Below the pieces are notes generated by a model, which ran no database searches, was not told the origin of the DNA, and saw only the letters and a program-made list of their open reading frames with translations. Source: Planctomycetota bacterium (GTDB lineage Bacteria; Planctomycetota; UBA8108; UBA1146). Taken from it: a stretch of 52,879 nucleotides of DNA. Where the stretch lies: contig PAIH01000023.1 of assembly GCA_002711105.1 (NCBI GenBank), forward strand, positions 1 through 52,879. The letters are read 5' to 3'. Below, one piece after another: positions 20,278-26,410 of this stretch. Within the stretch, counting starts at the first letter, position 1; each line of letters starts with the position of its first letter. The position numbers and the translations under genes were made by a program.

Positions 20278-21168
20278 ATGAACACCAACAAAAGAAATAA
20301 GTCACTCCAAGGCTGCTCGGTTCTGGTGGTCATGTTGTTTGTCTTGAATGCCGTGGCAGTGGCTCAAGATCCGGTGTTCGAGTTTCAGGCACCCGGTGGA
20401 GTTGCTTTCTATCCGCTAGCGACGCCTGAGACCGGGACCTTCACAGGATCGATTTCCATTGAGCAGACGGTGACACCTGGCGGAGGAGCCGAGGATCCAA
20501 TTGAAACCGGGGGTTACTCACTGGGAATGGCCCATGACCCGTCTTTGTTGTCCATCAATACGGCCACGTCTGTAGTCGTGGGTCCCGCTGGCGAAATCCC
20601 GTTATTTGATACAATTAATCTCTTCCCTGAAGGGCTCACTCAGGGAGTGGTCTTCGATGTTGCTGCTCGCTGGACGCTCACTTTTTCTGTTTCGACACCG
20701 GTTATTGATATCGAATATCAGCTACTAGCTGGTTCCTTGACCGACGCAGCGGATCCAACCGTTACCACTCTTGATTTTGTCGAAACCCTGGGAGATCCGC
20801 CCACTGTCAACGTGGTGGTCCCCAATGGTGGTGGTGCTTCGTTAGCCGCGACAGGAGTTAGTGGCTCTCTTACCCTGACTCCTTATGAGGGTTCCCAGTT
20901 TGTTCGCGGAGATGTAACCGGGGACGGTGCGCTCGATCTGGCCGACGGAATCGGTGTGCTCATGTTCCTGTTCCTCAATTCCGCTACCACCTGCTCTCAC
21001 GCTCTCGATGCCGATGACACAGGTAATGTTTCCATCTCGGATGCGGTACGGATTCTCTGTGCAGTCTTCTGCCTCGATTCACCGCCTCCTGCAGATCCAT
21101 TTCCCGCTTGTGGGATCGATCTCACAGAGGACGACCTGAGCTGCGAAGAACACAGCGGCTGCCCCTAA
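20278..21168 (+). CDS. Secreted cohesin-like/dockerin-like protein
   Basis: The track begins at TTG 20251 inside the preceding gene. ATG 20260 overlaps its stop, but ATG 20278 with GAAGGGA five bases upstream is the best start. A signal peptide (CSVLVVMLFVLNAVAVAQD) is followed by a single beta-sandwich domain (about 30-205) like the cohesin-like domain of the upstream protein (GSISIEQTVTPGGG, YSLGMAHDPSLLSI). The C-terminus is dockerin-like: FVRGDVTGDGALDLADG, then DADDTGNVSISDAVRIL, and a Cys-containing tail ending in GCP. It may be a minimal adaptor able to bind other cohesin-like or dockerin-like proteins of this organism. No catalytic residues are recognised. Confidence 0.83.
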   Translation: MNTNKRNKSLQGCSVLVVMLFVLNAVAVAQDPVFEFQAPGGVAFYPLATPETGTFTGSISIEQTVTPGGGAEDPIETGGYSLGMAHDPSLLSINTATSVVVGPAGEIPLFDTINLFPEGLTQGVVFDVAARWTLTFSVSTPVIDIEYQLLAGSLTDAADPTVTTLDFVETLGDPPTVNVVVPNGGGASLAATGVSGSLTLTPYEGSQFVRGDVTGDGALDLADGIGVLMFLFLNSATTCSHALDADDTGNVSISDAVRILCAVFCLDSPPPADPFPACGIDLTEDDLSCEEHSGCP

Positions 21169-21292
21169 TCCCATGATTCCGGCCCGTATTTTCTAACGGA
21201 AACCCCCAGAGATACCTTCGTGGTGATCGCTGACGGGTCCGATATCGTTCAACAGCCAAACTCAGTTGTCGAATCACGGGGTGGGGTGTAGC

Positions 21293-21793
21293 GTGGTTGC
21301 CATAGAAACGACAATCCCCAGTTTCGGGGCCAATTTTTCTGGGAGGCTCTTGGACGCTCCACGTTATGAACGCTATTCCACCGTTACTCTGTTCGAGGGA
21401 CTCCAGCCGGAGGAGATCGGTGCCCTGCTAGGATATTCCGAGGAGGTCAATGTCGAAGCAGGGGATGTGGTCATCCATGAGGGAGAACCCCCAAGCTATT
21501 TCTACATTATCGCTGAGGGAACTCTCGATGTGATCAAGACTGAAGGAAAAATTCCGACCGTGTTGGCGAGACTCTCTGATCTCAGTTCTTTTGGTGAAAT
21601 GGGATTGGTTTCCGAGCAGCCCCACACCGCCAGCATCGTCGCCGTTGCCGACTCTCGCTTACGCCGTTTTTCGATTGAACAATTTCAGGAGTTACTCGAC
21701 CACGGTGATCGTACCGCCTACCGGATGGTACTCGGGTTGACCAAACTACTTGCGATTCGCCTGACCGCCAGCGATGAACGAAGAGTGAGCTGA
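21293..21793 (+). CDS. Cyclic nucleotide-binding domain protein (Crp/PKA-R type sensor domain)
   Basis: This small protein consists almost entirely of one cNMP-binding beta-roll: LFEGLQPEEIGALL, VEAGDVVIHEGEPPSYFYII and the phosphate-binding cassette FGEMGLVSEQPHTASI. The Glu of FGE, which contacts the ribose, is present, but the Arg that normally binds the cyclic phosphate (usual R-[AST]-A) appears as His (P-H-T-A-S). No DNA-binding helix-turn-helix follows, so it is not a CRP-type regulator. The start is uncertain: the track uses TTG 21266, while GTG 21281 and GTG 21293 are alternatives. Its stop is three bases before the phosphodiesterase start, so the two form an operon and probably act in one cyclic nucleotide circuit. 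Confidence 0.85.
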   Translation: MVAIETTIPSFGANFSGRLLDAPRYERYSTVTLFEGLQPEEIGALLGYSEEVNVEAGDVVIHEGEPPSYFYIIAEGTLDVIKTEGKIPTVLARLSDLSSFGEMGLVSEQPHTASIVAVADSRLRRFSIEQFQELLDHGDRTAYRMVLGLTKLLAIRLTASDERRVS

Positions 21794-21796
21794 ACC

Positions 21797-22579
21797 TTGC
21801 GGTTACAGTTATTACCTTCGACAGTGGGTGGGGACGGGACTGCACAGCTACTCAGCTCCTACCTGATCGATAGCAGCATTTGTATCGATGCTGGAAGTAT
21901 TGGATTCCACGCCAGTCTTGATATCCAATTGGCGGTGAAGCATCTCTTCATCACCCACTCACATAGTGACCATGTGGCCAGTCTTCCGACGTTCCTGGAT
22001 ATCCAACTCGGAGGCGGTATCGAATCGATGACCCCGATTACGATCTACGCCACCGAAGTTACAGCGAACAATATTCGGCAGGATATTCTTAACGATCGTC
22101 ACTGGCCCGATTTCGTTCGGATCTGTGAAGAGCTGGGCCAGGACTTGATGCGCCTGGAGATCATCAAGCCGGGAGTTCCTGTCGAGGTGGATGGTAAAAG
22201 GGTGACAGCGATTCCTGTCGACCACGTTATCGAGACGATGGCCTATATCGTCGAGGACGAAGCCAGTGCCTGTGCGATAATCACCGATACTGGCCCCACG
22301 AGCGAGATATGGCAACATTGCCATGAGGTACAGGGTCTTTCCACCGTGGTGCTGGAATTGGCCTTTCCACGACGATTGCAGTGGCTCGCTGATGCTTCCA
22401 AGCACCTGACCCCCGACACCTTCGTGACGGAACGACAGAAGGCTCCCGATCCGGATCAACTATCCATCCTTGCCGTACATCTGAAAGCAAACCAGTACGA
22501 GGAGATCGTCGGAGAACTGGGAGAGCTGTCATTGCCAGGTGTTGAAGTGATGAAACCGGGTGTTGATTATCAGGTTTGA
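21797..22579 (+). CDS. Class II 3',5'-cyclic-nucleotide phosphodiesterase (metallo-beta-lactamase fold)
   Basis: The enzyme is predicted to hydrolyse cAMP or cGMP to the 5'-monophosphate. The metal-binding motif THSHSDHVASLPTFLD matches the class II PDE signature (T-H-x-H-x-D-H). Later ligands are visible in IPVDHVIETMAYIV and AIITDTGPTSEIW, and a late His in LAVHLKANQYEEI. The N-terminus MRLQLLPSTVGGD...LLSSYLID is typical of the family, which supports the TTG start at 21797 despite the weak codon. There is no signal peptide, whereas several class II PDEs are periplasmic. RNase Z-type MBL enzymes are related, but the SYLID start and motif spacing favour PDE. It is coupled to the upstream cyclic-nucleotide-binding protein. 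Confidence 0.87.
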   Translation: MRLQLLPSTVGGDGTAQLLSSYLIDSSICIDAGSIGFHASLDIQLAVKHLFITHSHSDHVASLPTFLDIQLGGGIESMTPITIYATEVTANNIRQDILNDRHWPDFVRICEELGQDLMRLEIIKPGVPVEVDGKRVTAIPVDHVIETMAYIVEDEASACAIITDTGPTSEIWQHCHEVQGLSTVVLELAFPRRLQWLADASKHLTPDTFVTERQKAPDPDQLSILAVHLKANQYEEIVGELGELSLPGVEVMKPGVDYQV

Positions 22580-22711
22580 AGGTGGCTTCAGAACCTGGAC
22601 TTTGCAGCACTCGTAAACACCTCCCTTGCCTTCGGAGCATCACTGGGGCACCGTGCCGAGATCGACGAGGAACGACAGAGAATCAACTCTATTCAAGCGA
22701 GAGGAATTTCC

Positions 22712-23605
22712 ATGAACATCGATAGGAGAGATTTTCTCACCACCGCAGCAGCCCTCTCGGCGGCAGGTGCGGCAGGAGTTGTTGGAGCCGCTGAGTTAAA
22801 AAATGATGACGGCTTCATTCCTCTTCCCTGGGGGAAGACTCGATTTGCTGTCAACATCGAGATGTGGAGATTCGGCGGGGCACCCCATCACGACAAGATT
22901 CGTGCCGCTGCAAAACTGGGTTATCCGGCTGTCGAGTTCTGGCCATGGCGTGGCAAGAATCTCGACGAGATCATCAAGGCCTGCGACGAGACCGGGGTCG
23001 AAGTGGCACAGTTCACCGCATGGGGGTTCAATCCCGGAATGAATGACCCGGAAAATCATGACCAGTTCGAAAAGGAGATCGCCGCCTCCATCAAAACCGC
23101 GAAGAAGATCAAGGCACGCAAGATGACGGTGGTCGCCGGAAATGACCAACCAGGAATGACCCAGGATCAGATGCACGAGAATGTCATCACGGGCCTCAAA
23201 CGAGTTGCTCCGATGGCAGAAGATGCGGGCGTGATGTTGATTCTCGAACCGATGAATATCCGAGTGGATCACAAGGGGCACTGTCTCTATGGCAGTCCAG
23301 ATGCGGTACGGATCTGTCGGGAGGTAGATTCTCCGATGGTCAAGATCAACTGGGATCTGTATCACATGCAGATCACCGAGGGAGATCTGTGTCGCAGACT
23401 TCGCGAGGGATGGGATCAGGTCGGATACCTACAACTGGCAGACAATCCGGGTCGTCGTGAACCCGGTACCGGAGAGATCCAGTATTCCCGCGTTTTCAAG
23501 GAGGCGTGGAACCTCGGTTACCGCGATTACGTTGGGTTGGAGTGCTCACCGAGTGTCGATGAGGTCACGGCCACCGAGCGGGTCAAGACTGCGGACGTTT
23601 GGTAG
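22712..23605 (+). CDS. Tat-exported hydroxypyruvate isomerase-family TIM-barrel protein
   Basis: The N-terminus MNIDRRDFLTTAAALSAAGAAG is a twin-arginine signal. The remainder is an AP-endonuclease-2/xylose isomerase-like TIM barrel of the hydroxypyruvate isomerase group: KLGYPAVEFWPWRGKNLDEI, MLILEPMNIRVDHKGHCLYG, KINWDLYHMQITEGDL, VGYLQLADNPGRREPGTGEI and YRDYVGLECSP. The Glu of LEPMN, Asp of NWDLYH, His/Gln residues nearby and Glu of GLECSP fit the metal site. Exported members are common in planctomycetes and may isomerise sugars or aldonic intermediates in the periplasm; the substrate is unknown. The start is ATG 22712 behind GAGAGGA. The gene is convergent with the next one. Confidence 0.88.
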   Translation: MNIDRRDFLTTAAALSAAGAAGVVGAAELKNDDGFIPLPWGKTRFAVNIEMWRFGGAPHHDKIRAAAKLGYPAVEFWPWRGKNLDEIIKACDETGVEVAQFTAWGFNPGMNDPENHDQFEKEIAASIKTAKKIKARKMTVVAGNDQPGMTQDQMHENVITGLKRVAPMAEDAGVMLILEPMNIRVDHKGHCLYGSPDAVRICREVDSPMVKINWDLYHMQITEGDLCRRLREGWDQVGYLQLADNPGRREPGTGEIQYSRVFKEAWNLGYRDYVGLECSPSVDEVTATERVKTADVW

Positions 23606-23651
23606 CGTGCCGCCGGGACGAGAGCCACTGATACCCAGGTGAGCGACGGCG

Positions 23652-24467
23652 CTACTTTTCGGAAAGTCCTGCGAGGAAGTCTCTGACCGCTTCGAAGGCG
23701 ACACCACTGTGGCGTTGATCGTTGTGCCCACCACCTGGAATCTTCACCAACTGTTTTGGTTCCGGGGCGAGGCGATGGAGTTCGGCCCCCTGTTCGTAGG
23801 GCACGATTTGATCGGCATCACCGTGCAGCAGCAGTAGCGGGCAGGTGATGGAACCGATCCTCCCCGAGTTGTCGAGACGAGTTTGCATCAGCATGCCCGT
23901 TCCGGGGAACGGCATGATCACATCTGCGATCGCTGGCCCGTTGAGAGGTGGCGAGTCGAGGATGAGCCCGCACGCCTCACCTTCGGTAGCAAGGACGACG
24001 GCGGGAACGGTGCCGAGGCTGCGACCGTAGGCGACCACGTTCTTTCCCGAAAGACGACGGGCGGTGGCGATCGCAGCACGGGCATCGGCGATGATTCCCG
24101 CCTCGGTGGGTTGCCCCTTCGAGCGTCCGTAGCCGCGGTAGTCAAAGAGTAATACCGACCAGCCTTGTTTTTGCCAGTGGCTGGCGATGTGGAAGCGATG
24201 AGAGATGTTGCCAGCGTTACCATGGCATTGTACGAGCACCGCACTGGCTTCTTCGGCGGGGAACCAGGCCCCGGAGAGTTCGGTGCCGTCGGTACTGACG
24301 AACCCGATCTCTTCTGCCCCGGCTGGCAAGGGTTCATCCCAGGTGGCTGACGGCACGAAGACCATCCTCTTTTCCATCCACCAGGCCAACAGCAGCAAGA
24401 AACAGAACAGGATCGCCGATGTGCGCAGTATACGGATCCACCGCGGCAGCGGTTTGATCTCACTCAT
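23652..24467 (-). CDS. Membrane-anchored alpha/beta hydrolase (BEM46-like)
   Basis: One N-terminal transmembrane helix (about residues 12-30, ILRTSAILFCFLLLLAWW) anchors a hydrolase domain. The domain shows VLVQCHGNAGNISHR (oxyanion region), LFDYRGYGRSKGQPTEAGI, the nucleophile elbow YGRSLGTVPAVVLA, LLLLHGDADQIVPYEQG (acid) and GGHND (His). This arrangement is the BEM46/ABHD13-type hydrolase often annotated as a phospholipase or carboxylesterase. The ATG has an excellent ribosome site (GGAGGAGG). It is convergent with the isomerase gene and separated from it by 46 bases. The substrate is not known. Confidence 0.87.
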   Translation of the reverse strand: MSEIKPLPRWIRILRTSAILFCFLLLLAWWMEKRMVFVPSATWDEPLPAGAEEIGFVSTDGTELSGAWFPAEEASAVLVQCHGNAGNISHRFHIASHWQKQGWSVLLFDYRGYGRSKGQPTEAGIIADARAAIATARRLSGKNVVAYGRSLGTVPAVVLATEGEACGLILDSPPLNGPAIADVIMPFPGTGMLMQTRLDNSGRIGSITCPLLLLHGDADQIVPYEQGAELHRLAPEPKQLVKIPGGGHNDQRHSGVAFEAVRDFLAGLSEK

Positions 24468-24662
24468 CGGGTCCTCCTCCGGTGACTTGCGGTGTCATCA
24501 CGATCAGGTCATGGTACAGGTCTCGGTGTGTTCCGTCGCCCGAGACCTCTTCAAACCGTTGAGAGAGAAAAGATGTACACCATCGATGACCACGCGTTCA
24601 TCGCTGTTGATGCGTTAGATCGAGGATTGATCGCGACCCGCTGCTAGAGGAGTTCTGATCCG

Positions 24663-25697
24663 ATGAGTTTTGTTTTTGATACCCGAAGAGAATCACCAGT
24701 CATGTCGAAGGCCACTCTGGTGCCGCTGTTGCTGTTCATGGCGAGCTTGTTGCCAGGTCAGGATGGAGTTCTCGACGAACTGGCGGCTGAGGATCCCTGC
24801 TCCATCCGTGTGTTCAGTGCTGTGAAGACCTACCAACCGGGAGTTTCCTTCCAGGTTGGTGTACTGGTGGAACCAGATGCCGGCTGGCACGGCTACTGGC
24901 ACTCACCGCGCGATGGCGGAGATCCCCCGGAAGCGATCTGGGATCTACCCGAGGGGTGGAAGGTGAGCGGTCCCGATTTCCCTGTCCCACAGCGAATAGT
25001 GGAACCGGGTAACCTCGTCTCCATCGGTTACAAGAAACCCTTTCTGTTGCGATATCGCATCCACCCCGCTTCTGAAGTCGAAGCGGAAGAAACTGCCGTC
25101 AAGGTGGAGATCCCCCTGAAGATCATCTGGCAGGTGTGCAAGACGACCTGCATCTATGGAGAGAACCAGGCGGTACTACAGGTAGCAAGGGGTGGCAAAC
25201 CGATCGGTGACAGGGAAGGCATCGCGATGCTCGCTCGCTGGAAAGAGCGCTACCCTGTCGAGGCCTCTGCCGCTCGCGGTTTCCATTACCAGCTCGACTG
25301 GTTCCCCGATGCGCACTCCGATCGCGTCCGAAGTGGAACCTGGGTGGTGGTGTGGTATCGCGAGGGGTCTGATCGTCGTCCGGCGGTGCCGGTACAGTGG
25401 GTCGCGTATCCCCATGGGCTGGAAGCAGGAATCATCAACGAAGCTCAGGTGAAACCATGGACTCCCGCTGCGGAGGGCGAGAATCCAGCGACTATCGGTT
25501 GGCAGGTGAGTTTCCGCCTGGAGGAGCTGGGGTTGGGCTTTCAATATGGTGCTTTAGGTGCGACACTTGTGCCTACGCCCGGGAAGGCCAAAGGGCCAGT
25601 TCCCGGGATGCCTGCGATTATTATCCGGGCTTTGCAGGCAGCGAAGAGTGGACCGCCGGAGCCCGGTTCCGGACAGAAGAAAGGAAACGGTCGATGA
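24663..25697 (+). CDS. DsbD N-terminal-domain-like exported protein
   Basis: A signal peptide (SKATLVPLLLFMASLLPGQ) precedes an immunoglobulin-like domain of the DsbD alpha/DsbC-interacting type. Its marks are SFQVGVLVEPDAGWHGYWHSP, RDGGDPPEAIWDLPEGW and a central WQVCKTTCIYGE with two cysteines (C159 and C163) in the place of the redox Cys pair of DsbD-alpha. The membrane and thioredoxin domains of full DsbD are absent. In the periplasm such proteins pass electrons between a membrane reductase and thioredoxin-like clients. Its stop overlaps the start of the thioredoxin-like gene (ATGA), which suggests that its partner is that protein. ATG 24663 has AGGAG ten bases upstream; ATG 24702 is an alternative. 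Confidence 0.82.
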   Translation: MSFVFDTRRESPVMSKATLVPLLLFMASLLPGQDGVLDELAAEDPCSIRVFSAVKTYQPGVSFQVGVLVEPDAGWHGYWHSPRDGGDPPEAIWDLPEGWKVSGPDFPVPQRIVEPGNLVSIGYKKPFLLRYRIHPASEVEAEETAVKVEIPLKIIWQVCKTTCIYGENQAVLQVARGGKPIGDREGIAMLARWKERYPVEASAARGFHYQLDWFPDAHSDRVRSGTWVVVWYREGSDRRPAVPVQWVAYPHGLEAGIINEAQVKPWTPAAEGENPATIGWQVSFRLEELGLGFQYGALGATLVPTPGKAKGPVPGMPAIIIRALQAAKSGPPEPGSGQKKGNGR

Positions 25698-26272
25698 GAG
25701 TCATCGCCATGTTTCTCGTACTGCTTCTTGGTTTCGGTGTGGGATTCCTGCAGGCCGACGAGAAGAGTCAGGATGCAAAGAAAGCCGCACCTGCCGTCAG
25801 TTTCGAGCTAAAGGATCTGGACGGCAAGACTTACAAGTCAGCCGATTACAAGGACAAGATCATCGTACTGGAGTGGACCGAATCTGGATGTCCAGCGGTC
25901 AAGCCACTGTACAAGGCGAAGAAGGTCCAGAACCTCGTTACCGCCTACAAGGACAAGGGTGTCCAGTGGTTCTCGGTTTGTTCGACCAAGAACAACAGCA
26001 TCGAGGGACTCAAGAAGTTCGCGAAGCAATACGGTGTTGAACACAAGATTCTGACTGATTTTGACGGCAAGGTGGGCAAGAAATTCGGTGCCAAGCGCAC
26101 GCCCCACTGTTTCGTGATCAAGGATGGTAAGGTTCTCTACCAGGGTGCTTTTGACAATCGCAGGTCGGGCGAAAATTATGTCAAGAAAGCGGTCGACGAG
26201 ATCCTCGCCGGCAAGGAAGTCTCTACTCCACGGACGAGACCCTATGGCTGAAACGTGAAATACGCGTCTTAG
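25694..26272 (+). CDS. Thioredoxin-like (redoxin) protein, probable selenoprotein with in-frame TGA at 26249-26251
   Basis: The track ORF (from 25397) is too long upstream: ATG 25694 overlaps the stop of the preceding gene and opens a signal peptide (MRVIAMFLVLLLGFGVGFLQA). The thioredoxin fold shows the active-site region LEWTESGCPAVKPLY (single Cys, C66), WFSVCSTKNN (C96), a cis-Pro loop AKRTPHCFVI and YQGAFDNRR. The reading frame stops at TGA directly after TPRTRPYG. From memory, relatives end in PYG-C-S-V-K-Y or similar. Here the codons after the TGA read N-V-K-Y-A-S then TAG, so the family tail resumes in frame with TGA at the Cys position (residue 186). A SECIS-like hairpin follows. I annotate through the TGA to TAG 26272; without readthrough the CDS ends at 26251. 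selA, selB, selC and selD would have to be elsewhere in the genome. Confidence 0.68.
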
Positions 26273-26281
26273 TTCAAGACG
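26265..26281 (+). promoter_or_regulatory. Putative bacterial SECIS hairpin
   Basis: A perfect 6-bp stem, CGTCTT pairing with AAGACG, closes a 5-nt loop AGTTC. The hairpin is 17 nt long and starts 13 nt after the in-frame TGA. The distance from TGA to the loop is 19 nt and the second loop base is G. Published bacterial SECIS rules call for a stem of four or more pairs, G among the first two loop bases and a TGA-to-loop distance of roughly 16-37 nt; all are met. No T-run follows, so it is not a terminator; the terminator comes 20 bases later. Confidence 0.55.
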
Positions 26282-26300
26282 TTACAAAGCAAAGCAATGG

Positions 26301-26335
26301 AGGCCCGATCGCGTCATACGCGGTCGGGCCTTTTT
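26301..26335 (+). terminator. Rho-independent terminator
   Basis: A 13-bp stem with one G-T wobble (AGGCCCGA... pairing with ...TCGGGCCT) and a 5-base loop TCATA is followed by TTTTT. It ends the DsbD-like/thioredoxin-like operon and insulates the GH95 gene downstream. Confidence 0.93.
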
Positions 26336-26410
26336 CCTTCAGTTGGTTGTGCAATGCAGTTCTTGGAGAGGTGTCATTGCCAGTGCATCCTGCCGGCAGG
26401 AGGATTCTCG

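Noticed and set aside
24573-24647. 24-residue ORF (MYTIDDHAFIAVDAL...) before the DsbD-like gene
   Set aside because: There is a purine-rich stretch upstream, but the ORF is too short to support without conservation data.
25397-25693. Upstream extension of the thioredoxin-like ORF
   Set aside because: It overlaps the DsbD-like gene in another frame; the signal peptide and overlap at 25694 fix the start.
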